A stretch of 64,000 bases of DNA, taken from assembly GCF_042654605.1 (NCBI RefSeq), contig NZ_JBHSGT010000041.1:1-64000 (forward strand), given 5' to 3'. Positions 32,516 through 40,873 of this stretch are shown here, piece after piece; the first letter of the stretch is position 1; each line of letters opens with the position of its first letter. The translations under genes and the position numbers were made by a program. The notes beneath the pieces are model-generated. The model ran no database searches and was not told where the DNA came from. It saw nothing but the letters and a program-made list of their open reading frames with translations. The stretch is from Enterococcus_I eurekensis (lineage in GTDB: Bacteria > Bacillota > Bacilli > Lactobacillales > Enterococcaceae).

Positions 32516-35221
32516 TTAATGGAAGAAGTGACTTTCTCTAGCGCGTTTTTCAATTTTTTCAGTTAATGGTTCAACTTTTGGAAAGGCCCACGTGCCCACG
32601 ATAGCAAAAACAATTAAGAGACTGATTAATACGGCTATATCGATCCAGGCATTTGGCCAATAAATGCCACCAGCGGCTTCTCGTAAAAGATTCACGCCAT
32701 AAGTAAAGGGTAAGAACGGATTAATCCATTGGAAGAAAGGTCCTGAAACTTGAATTGGATAATTCCCACCCCCACCTGAAATGGATAAGACTAGAATAAC
32801 AATCCCAATTCCTTTACCAATATTGCCAAAAAGTCCGACAAAAACATAAATCATCATCATAAAGGTCAGAGCAATTAAGACCGCAAATAGGACACTCGCC
32901 AATGGATTGGCTACAGCGACACCTAAAGCCCAGAGATTTCCAAGTGTTACAATTAATGCTTGTGGAATCGCAATGGTTAAGAAGGTTAACATCCGCGCCA
33001 CAAAAGTTTCTCTTTTCGTGTATTTGGCTTTCTCTTCTTCATCTAGGTGAAATGCTGTCGCTGCTAAACTAGAAAGAAGTAATGCACCGACCCACAGACA
33101 AAGGGTTGTATAAAACGGTGTGCTTGCCGAACCGTTATTGCCAATTGGATAGTATTCTTTGGTTTTTAATTCGACGGGATTTGCCATGAAATCACTCTCT
33201 GATAAGGCATCCGCTTTGAGTAATTGAATGATGTCACCTAAATCAACCATTGATTCGCCCTTCTCAATGGCTTTTGCCGCTTTTTGAATGCCTTTTTGAA
33301 TCGTTGGCCAATCTTCATTAATTAAGCGGACACCCTCATTTAAGGCCGCTTCAACGCTAGGCATTTTTTGATTGACCATCGTTAAGGTACTCGTCATTTC
33401 TTTTTTGATAACAGGCCACTCATTTTGACTAAAATCGGCGGCGATCTGTAATTTTTCACCTAGTACTGGTAAATCATTTTTGTATAAATCTGCCCCACGA
33501 TTAATACCATTAACGATCGTATCAAGGTGGGTACTTAGCATTTGGTTGGCATCATGAATTTCTTCCCCAATTGCTGGCAGTTCTTTTTCATATTTTTCTA
33601 AAAGTGACACGGCATTCGTAATGGTTGTTTGTGTGGCGTTTAGTAATTTCGTTAAATCAATTTGACTGCCTTTATCCAATAATTGTTGGACATTAGCTAA
33701 TGCCGGCAAGACTTCTTCACTTAACGTCCGATTAATCATCTCTGTAATATTTGCCACGTCGATACTAGCAATGATTTGATTAATCGTACCTGAAACAGCT
33801 TCAATCTTATTGACGTGTGCTAAAAGACTTTCTTTTGAAATCGCGTCACTGTTTGTAATTAAGAACTGATTTAGTTGTTGTAAATCTTGTAGTCGTCGTC
33901 TCACATCGGCTAATTGTGCAATGACCGTATCAAACTTTTGTTCTTGATTGATTTGAGTTAACCATTGGCTTAAGCCATCAATTAAACGCAATTGTTCATC
34001 AATTGTCGTATTGGCTACTTGCAAAATCTGTAAAATCGCTGCTTTTTCTTCGGGCGTTAGTCCCGTTTCTGGTTGTGACAGATAAGCTTGTAAGTCTTGC
34101 GCGATACTATTAATACGGGCTGAGACACTACCTAGTGCTTCAAAGTTAAAAGCGACAATTTTTTGAATTTGCGGTAGCGCTTGTTGTAGTTTTGTTGCGG
34201 CTTCTTGTGTTTTTGCTACAAAATTACTTGAGTCTTGACCAAATTGTTGTACCATTGGTAATAAATCTTGGACTTGCTGAACAATTTCAAGTGCCTCTTT
34301 CCCTTCAGTCACACCTTCAGTGATCGTCTGAGCTATTTTTGAAAAATCTTCATCAATCATCGCAACTTGTTGACTGGCTTGTTTTATTTCAGGAATTTTA
34401 TCTTGTAAGGTTAAAATAATTCCCGCTTCTTTTTGAATACTCGGAAATTTGTCATTTAATGCAATAATTTTTGTCGTTAAGGCATCAACCTCTGGCAAAT
34501 AATCGACCATTTGATTGGCTTTTTCCAATTTTTTTTTCAAACTTGGCATCGCTTTTTGTAAATGAACCACTTCTTGCGTATAACCATCTATCTTAGCTAG
34601 ATTATCGTTGGTTGTTAAAATTAAATTTTTAACTTTATTAATTGAAACCAAATTGTCTTCCAACGTATAACCAATTGCGTTAAAAACCTCTAGTAACGTA
34701 CCACTCGTCGTCTCGATAAACTGGCGACTAATTTCTTCTTGGACACTTGTCGCCCCTTTTTCGGTAATTTTGGGGGCAATTGCATTAATTTTCCCGTTGA
34801 AGTAATAATTAATCGCTGGTTTTTTAATATCTCCTTTGATAAAACTTAATAAATCTTCCGAGAATTCCGGGGGTAAATAAATCCCCGCATAATACTTACC
34901 AGACTGCACGCCCTTTGTCACTTGCTCTTTTGAAGAAACAAAACGCCAGCCTAACTGGTCATTTTTTCGTAAATTCTCAATGACTTCCTCACCAATATGA
35001 ATTTGGGTCTCTTTTAATTTTGCTCCCTCGTCCGCACTGTAAACAGCGATCGGTAAATCTTTCGTATTGCCATATGGATCCCAGAGCGCTTTAATATTAA
35101 ACCAAGCATATAGCGATGGTAAAATCATTAAAGCGATGACTAAAAATAACGCAACTGGATTTTTTCCGATTCGTTTCCAATCGATTTTATACAACTGGAA
35201 AATCTTTTTTATTTTTTTCAT
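32516..35221 (-). CDS. YhgE/Pip domain membrane protein (phage infection protein family)
   Basis: A 901-residue protein with the YhgE/Pip layout. One N-terminal helix (about 22-42) is followed by the conserved W-K-R-I-x-x-N-P-V-A-L-F and L-P-S-L-Y-A-W-F-N-I-x-A-x-W-D-P-Y-G-N-T, then P-I-A-V. A long extracytoplasmic alpha-helical region rich in Gln/Ala/Ile/Leu (about 190-680) leads to five or six C-terminal helices (about 720-890) of the ABC-2 type. Pip is a phage receptor in Lactococcus; relatives sit in ESX/type VII loci. No other type VII gene is nearby. Transcribed alone. Confidence 0.85.
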   Translation of the reverse strand: MKKIKKIFQLYKIDWKRIGKNPVALFLVIALMILPSLYAWFNIKALWDPYGNTKDLPIAVYSADEGAKLKETQIHIGEEVIENLRKNDQLGWRFVSSKEQVTKGVQSGKYYAGIYLPPEFSEDLLSFIKGDIKKPAINYYFNGKINAIAPKITEKGATSVQEEISRQFIETTSGTLLEVFNAIGYTLEDNLVSINKVKNLILTTNDNLAKIDGYTQEVVHLQKAMPSLKKKLEKANQMVDYLPEVDALTTKIIALNDKFPSIQKEAGIILTLQDKIPEIKQASQQVAMIDEDFSKIAQTITEGVTEGKEALEIVQQVQDLLPMVQQFGQDSSNFVAKTQEAATKLQQALPQIQKIVAFNFEALGSVSARINSIAQDLQAYLSQPETGLTPEEKAAILQILQVANTTIDEQLRLIDGLSQWLTQINQEQKFDTVIAQLADVRRRLQDLQQLNQFLITNSDAISKESLLAHVNKIEAVSGTINQIIASIDVANITEMINRTLSEEVLPALANVQQLLDKGSQIDLTKLLNATQTTITNAVSLLEKYEKELPAIGEEIHDANQMLSTHLDTIVNGINRGADLYKNDLPVLGEKLQIAADFSQNEWPVIKKEMTSTLTMVNQKMPSVEAALNEGVRLINEDWPTIQKGIQKAAKAIEKGESMVDLGDIIQLLKADALSESDFMANPVELKTKEYYPIGNNGSASTPFYTTLCLWVGALLLSSLAATAFHLDEEEKAKYTKRETFVARMLTFLTIAIPQALIVTLGNLWALGVAVANPLASVLFAVLIALTFMMMIYVFVGLFGNIGKGIGIVILVLSISGGGGNYPIQVSGPFFQWINPFLPFTYGVNLLREAAGGIYWPNAWIDIAVLISLLIVFAIVGTWAFPKVEPLTEKIEKRARESHFFH

Positions 35222-35492
35222 TGATGTTCACCTACACTTTAATAACCTTTCATATATCACTATTTCCAACATCAGATACTACTCCTTTTCATTTTTATTT
35301 TCAAGCGTCATCCCTTGAAATTCCATCGTTTTATCGGAATAAAATGACTCAGAAAAACATCATAATATTTTTACTTTTTGAAATTATCGAGTAAGATAAT
35401 TTTAAGGCTAGCGTTCGCTCGTTAATCCTATCGCGTTCGTAGCGCTAAAATGAAGATAAAATAACAAAGAGAAAAATAAAGGAAGTGACCGT
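35222..35492. other. divergent intergenic region, YhgE/Pip and ABC ATPase genes
   Basis: This should contain both promoters. A GC-richer patch at 35404-35446 holds several short dyads (AGCGTTCGCT, GCGTTCGTAGCGC) of unknown meaning. No ORF. Confidence 0.4.
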
Positions 35493-36275
35493 ATGCCAAT
35501 TATTTCATTAGAAAATGTACAATTAATCCGAAATCATAAGTTTTTATTAAATCAGATTCAATGGCAAGTCGAGCAAGGTGAGAACTGGGCATTACTAGGA
35601 TTAAATGGTGCAGGAAAAACCTTACTTTTACAAATCATTACCGGTAATTTATGGCCCTCTAGTGGCAAAGTGACGGTTCTTGGAGAAGTCTTTGGACAAA
35701 CATCACTCCCTGAATTAAGTAAGCGAATCGGTTGGATTAGTTCCGCCCTTCAAGTTCGTTTACGTGCGAATGAATTTACTGAACAGATTGTCCTTTCCGG
35801 TAAATTTGCGAGCATTGGCATTTATCAAAAATATGAACCTGAGGATCTAATGCACGCGAAGAATCTTTTAGAACACTTGGAGGCTGCCAGTCTGATTGGC
35901 AAAACCTATGGGCAACTTTCTCAAGGGGAACGCCAAATTGTCCTAATTGCTCGTGGCTTAATGGCTGAACCGGAATTGCTTATTTTAGACGAACCTTGTA
36001 CGGGACTAGATTTATTCGCCCGCGAGCGCCTCTTGCAACAGATTGCACACTTGTCTTTTCTACCACAAGCGCCGACGATTTTATTCGTCACTCATCACAC
36101 CGAAGAAATATTACCTTTCATCTCCCATGTTTGTTTATTAAGGGCGGGGGAGATTTATGCTCAAGGACTACGTGAAGACTTACTCTCAACCGAGACGTTA
36201 CAAGATTTTTATCAACAGGCCGTTACAATCGAACCTTATGCTAGCAATCGTTACATCGTTTCCCCTATAAAATAA
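35493..36275 (+). CDS. ABC transporter ATP-binding protein, YlmA/ModF-like
   Basis: A 260-residue single ABC domain. Walker A is L-G-L-N-G-A-G-K-T-L-L-L, the signature is Y-G-Q-L-S-Q-G-E-R-Q-I, Walker B is E-L-L-I-L-D-E-P-C-T-G-L-D, and the H-loop is F-V-T-H-H-T-E-E-I. The S-Q-G-E form of the signature and the strand order match the YlmA subgroup of solitary ATPases. No permease gene is adjacent, so the partner and substrate are unknown. The family also resembles Uup/ModF-type soluble ATPases. Confidence 0.82.
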   Translation: MPIISLENVQLIRNHKFLLNQIQWQVEQGENWALLGLNGAGKTLLLQIITGNLWPSSGKVTVLGEVFGQTSLPELSKRIGWISSALQVRLRANEFTEQIVLSGKFASIGIYQKYEPEDLMHAKNLLEHLEAASLIGKTYGQLSQGERQIVLIARGLMAEPELLILDEPCTGLDLFARERLLQQIAHLSFLPQAPTILFVTHHTEEILPFISHVCLLRAGEIYAQGLREDLLSTETLQDFYQQAVTIEPYASNRYIVSPIK

Positions 36276-36322
36276 AAACAAGAGGAGGATTCGCCAAAAC
36301 GAATCCTTCTCTTGTTTTTTTT
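36275..36322. terminator. bidirectional terminator
   Basis: AAACAAGAGGAGGATTCG pairs with CGAATCCTTCTCTTGTTT (one mismatch), flanked by A- and T-runs. Confidence 0.95.
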
Positions 36323-37697
36323 ATTTTAGTTCTAGATGGTTCATCCATTTATTACTTGTAAAGCGTCGGTAGAAAATCGCTCCTCGAATGGCCCATTCAA
36401 TCGTCATCACTACGAAAATTCCAACTAAACCATAACCAAGATAGACACCAATTAAATAGCCCGCCCCAATTCTAAAAATCCACATTGAAAATAAGGAGAC
36501 TGTCGTCGTAAACTTGCCGTCCCCTAGGGCACGTAAAGCTGACGGTAAGACAAAGCTATAACACCAAGCAACACCATGCATCACGAAAGCCACCAGATAC
36601 ATTTTGAAAATAATTGGAATCATCTCCGGTTCTGGATTGAAAAGTTTCATCGCTAAGGGAAAGAGTGGCAACATGATTGTATCAACCGCTACGATTGCAA
36701 TAATACCTAAACGAACAAAGGATTTCGTTAACTTACGGACGTCATTCAAATTCCCTCGACCGACTGATTGGCCGACAATCGGAACAAGCGACGTCGCTAA
36801 CGCACTTGGAATGATTTCAGCCAATTGGACCCACGAACCAGCGATTGCATTGGCAGCAATATGCGCCGTTCCAAAACTGACAATCATCATTTGCATAATG
36901 ATTTTTCCACCGTTAAAAAAGAGTGATTCTGCGGCAAAGGGCAATGACGTTCGTAAAATAAAGCCCACCATAGTGATATCAAATCTCTGTAAATCGTTTT
37001 TTCGCAACCGGAAATTCATCCGGTATTGATACATTGAGTAGCTAGCAAAAATAGCCCCTAAAAAACGGGAAATTAACAATGAAATAATTAAACCCATAAT
37101 ACCTAAATCAAAAATCAACACCAAAAAGATATTTGAAATTAAATAGACACTATTCATAAATAGTGAATTTTTGAGTGAATTACGCGTAAAACCTAGACCA
37201 CGTAAACTCCCATTGACGCCTTCAATAATCGCATGTGCCGGATAACTCAATAAAATACCGATAAAATAGATTTTGGCATTCGACATGACGATTGGATCGG
37301 CTGTTCCAAATAACAAATTTAAAACAACTTGATGGAGTAACAAGAATACCAACATCAATAACGTCCCGACAATTAATGTGGCATGAATGACACTAGCACT
37401 CAGTGAACCCAGTCCACGCGCATCGCCTTTGCCGTAAGCTCTGGATATGAGTACCGTTCCTCCTAGTCCAATCGCTACAAAAACTTGAACTAAAAAGATA
37501 TTAATACTCCCAACCATGTTCACCGCACTAATCGCGGCTGAACCAGAAGAACTAATCATTGCGGTGTTAATAAAATTAAAACTAATTAAGAAAAACTGAT
37601 CAATAATAACCGGTAAGAGAATCGATAAAATCTCACCACGAGAAATTTCTTCACCTTCTAACGACCTCTCAATTTTATGACGAACTTTGGTAAACAA
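36321..37697 (-). CDS. MATE family efflux transporter
   Basis: A 458-residue protein with the twelve-helix, two-half MATE architecture: I-L-S-I-L-L-P-V-I-I-D-Q-F-F in helix 1, G-L-G-G-T-V-L-I-S-R-A-Y-G-K-G-D near the end of helix 2, and the second-half equivalent L-V-P-I-V-G-Q-S-V-G-R-G. It exports cationic drugs or metabolites using Na+ or H+. The start is a TTG eight bases from AGAAGGG. Substrate unknown; monocistronic, 41 bp after proC, so it may read through from it. Confidence 0.88.
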   Translation of the reverse strand: MFTKVRHKIERSLEGEEISRGEILSILLPVIIDQFFLISFNFINTAMISSSGSAAISAVNMVGSINIFLVQVFVAIGLGGTVLISRAYGKGDARGLGSLSASVIHATLIVGTLLMLVFLLLHQVVLNLLFGTADPIVMSNAKIYFIGILLSYPAHAIIEGVNGSLRGLGFTRNSLKNSLFMNSVYLISNIFLVLIFDLGIMGLIISLLISRFLGAIFASYSMYQYRMNFRLRKNDLQRFDITMVGFILRTSLPFAAESLFFNGGKIIMQMMIVSFGTAHIAANAIAGSWVQLAEIIPSALATSLVPIVGQSVGRGNLNDVRKLTKSFVRLGIIAIVAVDTIMLPLFPLAMKLFNPEPEMIPIIFKMYLVAFVMHGVAWCYSFVLPSALRALGDGKFTTTVSLFSMWIFRIGAGYLIGVYLGYGLVGIFVVMTIEWAIRGAIFYRRFTSNKWMNHLELK

Positions 37698-37738
37698 TTG
37701 TTTATCCCTTCTTTGTCTCGTTTATTTTGTTCCGATCA

Positions 37739-38548
37739 TTAACCCTCATTCATTTTACGACTTTTTTGAGCAGCCGCTTGTACTGCTTGTATGACCGTAC
37801 TACGAAAATGATTATCTTCTAAAACTTTCACTGCTTCAATCGTTGTTCCACCTGGCGAACAAACGTTGTCTTTCAAAACACCGGGATGTTCTTTCGTTTC
37901 AAGCACCATTTTTGCACTGCCTAAAACGGTCTGTGCCGCAAATTCATAAGCCATTTGACGTGGCATCCCTTCTAAAACGGCACCATCAGCTAACGCTTCA
38001 ATAAATAAATAAACATAAGCTGGCGCGGAGCCACTGACACCGATAAAAGCATCAAATAACGATTCTGGCAACTCTTTGGCAACTCCAATTTGATTGAATA
38101 AGTCTAGAATCGCTGTAAACTGCTCGTCACTCACTTGCTGATTACGCGCCAATGCAATCGAACCTTCTAAGACCGCTAATGGTGTATTCGGCATCGCTCT
38201 AATATACGCCTGCTCTCCCAGTTTTGTTTCCAATTCTGTTAAAGTAATTCCAGCTGCTAATGAAACTAGACAATGATTCGGCCTCAATAATGGTTGTAAA
38301 TCAGTGTATAAGGTCCTTAAAACTTGTGGCTTAACTGCCAAAATAATTGTATCAACCGATTCAAAAAACTCTTTTTGATCTAATAATGGTGTTACACCAT
38401 AAGTCTCAACTGTTTTTTGTAGCGTTGGTGCGTAACGACGATTGTAAACAACAATCGCTTCTTTGGGATAAATTTCTTTTTCTAACAACCCTTGAATAAT
38501 ACTTTGCGCCATATTCCCTGAACCATAAAAACCAATTTTCATTTTCAT
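37739..38548 (-). CDS. proC: pyrroline-5-carboxylate reductase
   Basis: A 269-residue NADPH-dependent enzyme, last step of proline biosynthesis. The Rossmann loop is I-G-F-Y-G-S-G-N-M-A-Q-S-I. D-T-I-I-L-A-V-K-P-Q and the C-terminal signature G-S-A-P-A-Y-V-Y-L-F-I-E-A-L-A-D-G-A-V follow, then D-N-V-C-S-P-G-G-T-T-I-E-A. SD AGGAGG five bases before the first of two close ATGs. It lies 9 bp behind a small membrane-anchored gene and may be the tail of the acpS-alr-mazF transcript. Confidence 0.95.
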   Translation of the reverse strand: MKMKIGFYGSGNMAQSIIQGLLEKEIYPKEAIVVYNRRYAPTLQKTVETYGVTPLLDQKEFFESVDTIILAVKPQVLRTLYTDLQPLLRPNHCLVSLAAGITLTELETKLGEQAYIRAMPNTPLAVLEGSIALARNQQVSDEQFTAILDLFNQIGVAKELPESLFDAFIGVSGSAPAYVYLFIEALADGAVLEGMPRQMAYEFAAQTVLGSAKMVLETKEHPGVLKDNVCSPGGTTIEAVKVLEDNHFRSTVIQAVQAAAQKSRKMNEG

Positions 38549-38557
38549 CTATTCCTC

Positions 38558-38833
38558 CTAACTTTCAAACGAGTAAAAGGCGCCATCTTTTAATGTCAAA
38601 ATCCCTCTTGTCAGTAACGGTGTTTCCAAATATATTTTATATGGACAAAAGAGTGTCCATTCGTTCTCACTTTGTTGAAAAACGACCATTGCTTTCCCGT
38701 CTTTTTCAAATTTATCAACGACTAAACAATAACCGATGTTTTCTAATTTCATTTGTTTGAAAAAACTTTTTACTTTTTTGATTACAAAAAAAAGAAAGAG
38801 AATAACCGTTAGTAAAATAACATATTTTCCCAT
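38558..38833 (-). CDS. hypothetical protein with one N-terminal membrane helix
   Basis: A 91-residue protein. Residues 4-19 are a hydrophobic helix followed by a Lys/Phe-rich stretch (K-K-V-K-S-F-F-K-Q-M-K), so a short N-out or N-in anchored protein is likely. The rest is predicted beta-rich, with V-V-F-Q-Q-S-E-N-E-W-T-L-F. It shares one base with the end of mazF (ATG within the stop region), so it is translationally coupled to the toxin gene. I do not recognise a family, and it does not look like a MazE antitoxin. Confidence 0.6.
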   Translation of the reverse strand: MGKYVILLTVILFLFFVIKKVKSFFKQMKLENIGYCLVVDKFEKDGKAMVVFQQSENEWTLFCPYKIYLETPLLTRGILTLKDGAFYSFES

Positions 38834-39189
38834 TACTTCTCCTTCTTCCTATCCGTTAAACTCAAGCTAATACATAATGCCCGATCAATTTCTAACATTT
38901 TATTTTCTGATAAACGGCAAACTTTTTCTTTCACACGGCACTTATCAATTGTGCGTAACTGCTCAACTAAAATTAATGAATCACGTTTTAAACCGCTCAA
39001 TTCTTTGGGTAATGCAACATGGGTCGGTAAATTAGCTTTACTTTTTTGAGTGGTAATCGCTGCGACAATCAACGTTGAACCGTAGCGATTTCCTAAATCA
39101 TTTTGCACTAAAACAACCGGCCGAACCCCGCCTTGTTCCGAACCTTGAACCGGGGATAAATCGGCAAAGAAAATATCTCCACGTTTCAT
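38833..39189 (-). CDS. mazF: MazF/PemK-family endoribonuclease
   Basis: A 118-residue PemK-like toxin: R-G-D-I-F-F-A-D-L-S-P-V-Q-G-S-E-Q-G-G-V-R-P-V-V-L-V-Q-N at the start (active-site Arg in the GGVRPV loop), then A-A-I-T-T-Q-K-S-K-A-N-L-P-T-H (catalytic Thr-region) and D-S-L-I-L-V-E-Q-L-R-T-I-D. Such enzymes cut mRNA at short motifs. It starts on the last base of alr, without the MazE/NdoAI antitoxin gene found between alr and the toxin in B. subtilis. The toxin is thus orphan here, or its antitoxin is elsewhere. Confidence 0.9.
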   Translation of the reverse strand: MKRGDIFFADLSPVQGSEQGGVRPVVLVQNDLGNRYGSTLIVAAITTQKSKANLPTHVALPKELSGLKRDSLILVEQLRTIDKCRVKEKVCRLSENKMLEIDRALCISLSLTDRKKEK

Positions 39190-40322
39190 TAAAGAATTCC
39201 CTCGCTATTCAAATAGACTCTTGGAATTCGATCAGAGAGTAGACAAATCACTTCATAATGAATCGTACCTAAGTAATCGGCTACTTCTTGCATGGTAATT
39301 TCTTCCTCTTGGTTCTTACCAATCAAAGTTACCTTGGTTCCAACTGGAAAAGCTTTTGGTAAGCGAATCATCAATTGATCCATACAGACCCGACCGACAA
39401 TTTCACAATAATGTCCTTCAACTAAAACCTTAAAACCTTGCATCCCGCGTACGAAACCATCGGCATAACCAATTGGCACCGTCGCAATCCATTCACTATT
39501 TGTTGTCTCGTATGTTTTACCGTAACCAATCCCCTCACCTGCTGGAACTTCTTTCACTTGAACGAGCGCGGATTCCAATGCCATCGCAGCTTGTAGGGGA
39601 TACGTTTCCGTCAGAACGCCACCAGACGGATTTTGACCATACATCGCAATCCCTAAGCGGACTAAATTACCAGGATCTTGATGCCATAAAGCCGTCGCAC
39701 TGTTACTGCCATGAACGTAGCGCGGGCGGTAAGGCAATTGCTCCACAACTTGCACGAAACGTTGGTTTTGTTTTTCAAAATAAGTCTCATCCAACTCATC
39801 GGCCGTCGCAAAATGCGTAAAAATTCCTTCCAATAAAAAACCACTGAAGCCATCAATTTGATCAACAGCACATAAAACTTCCTCAGCTGTTTGAAAACCA
39901 ATCCGTCCCATCCCTGTATCGACAGTCAAATGCAGCGCAATCTCACCTGTTAATTGATTTTCCAAATAAAACGTTTTTGCCGCCGCTATCCATGATAAAG
40001 TCGCAACGGGAATCGCTAAATGATATTGTAATACGAGTGGCAACCAATCGACCTCGACAATTCCTAAAACTAAAATCGGTTCGGTTAAACCATTTTCACG
40101 CAACGCAATGCCTTCATCAAGAGTTGCCACACAAAAACCAGCAGCACCACCGGCTAAAGCCGCTTTAGCGACCGGAACCGCTCCGTGACCATAACCATTG
40201 GCTTTCACAACGGCAAAAACATCACGTGCACCTTTTTGATGGACAATTTCTTGTTGAACATTTTTTTTAATGGCTGCCAAATCGACAACAACTCGTGTGG
40301 GACGGTGATAAGATACGACCAT
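39189..40322 (-). CDS. alr: alanine racemase
   Basis: A 377-residue fold-type III PLP enzyme making D-alanine for the cell wall. The PLP lysine is in V-F-A-V-V-K-A-N-G-Y-G-H-G-A (about residue 42). The catalytic tyrosine region is G-I-G-Y-G-K-T-Y, and C-terminal P-I-G-Y-A-D-G-F and C-M-D-Q-L-M-I are present. It starts one base after acpS. The start ATG follows GGAGGCGAATTAAG. dat, ddl and murF in the same window act in the same D-Ala pathway. Confidence 0.96.
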   Translation of the reverse strand: MVVSYHRPTRVVVDLAAIKKNVQQEIVHQKGARDVFAVVKANGYGHGAVPVAKAALAGGAAGFCVATLDEGIALRENGLTEPILVLGIVEVDWLPLVLQYHLAIPVATLSWIAAAKTFYLENQLTGEIALHLTVDTGMGRIGFQTAEEVLCAVDQIDGFSGFLLEGIFTHFATADELDETYFEKQNQRFVQVVEQLPYRPRYVHGSNSATALWHQDPGNLVRLGIAMYGQNPSGGVLTETYPLQAAMALESALVQVKEVPAGEGIGYGKTYETTNSEWIATVPIGYADGFVRGMQGFKVLVEGHYCEIVGRVCMDQLMIRLPKAFPVGTKVTLIGKNQEEEITMQEVADYLGTIHYEVICLLSDRIPRVYLNSEGIL

Positions 40323-40323
40323 C

Positions 40324-40689
40324 TTAATTCGCCTCCTTTTTTTCTAAAATAATTTGTGCAAAAGCAAAAGCATCGGTATGGGTAATGCTCACAAATACAC
40401 TTCCCTCGTCATAAGGTGATTTTGTGACCACTGGTGCACCTTTTTCATTGACTAATATTTCAATATCTTGAAAAGTAACTTGTCCGATACCTGTGCCCCA
40501 AGCTTTTGAAAAAGCTTCTTTACAGGCAAAACGACCCGCCAAAAATTCAACTTGTCGCTTAGTTGGCAAGGCATCAAATAAAGATTTTTCATTCTTCGTC
40601 AACACGCGGGTAATAAAGCGCGGTTTTTCTTCGATTATTTTTTTCATGCGTGGTAATTCCACCGCATCTATTCCAATTCCTTGAATCAT
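40324..40689 (-). CDS. acpS: holo-[acyl-carrier-protein] synthase
   Basis: A 121-residue trimeric transferase that attaches 4'-phosphopantetheine from CoA to ACP. It has the metal-binding G-I-G-I-D-A-V-E-L at the N terminus, F-L-A-G-R-F-A-C-K-E-A-F-S-K-A and the C-terminal V-S-I-T-H-T-D-A-F-A-F-A. It is first in acpS-alr-mazF, the conserved enterococcal order. Confidence 0.96.
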   Translation of the reverse strand: MIQGIGIDAVELPRMKKIIEEKPRFITRVLTKNEKSLFDALPTKRQVEFLAGRFACKEAFSKAWGTGIGQVTFQDIEILVNEKGAPVVTKSPYDEGSVFVSITHTDAFAFAQIILEKKEAN

Positions 40690-40831
40690 TCTCTTCGACT
40701 CTTTTCATTCTAATAGTGAAATATTCTTCTACTAACCATTTTAGCAAAAAAAAGGAGATAAAAGAAGCGCTCTGCTGTGAGAGGCGATGAATCTCTTTGA
40801 AAACATCATTTTTACGCTACGCTTTCCGACA

Positions 40832-40873
40832 AAAAAACGGATTGCTGTGATAACACTTAGCAATCCGTTTTAA
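40832..40873 (-). terminator. terminator of the hydrolase-mprF operon
   Basis: On the minus strand AAAACGGATTGCT pairs with AGCAATCCGTTTT and is followed by T's, directly after the mprF stop codon. Confidence 0.92.

Noticed and set aside
32516..35221. Type VII secretion locus around the YhgE/Pip protein
   Set aside because: No EssC, EsxA, LXG toxin or other component is nearby; neighbours are opuC and an ABC ATPase.
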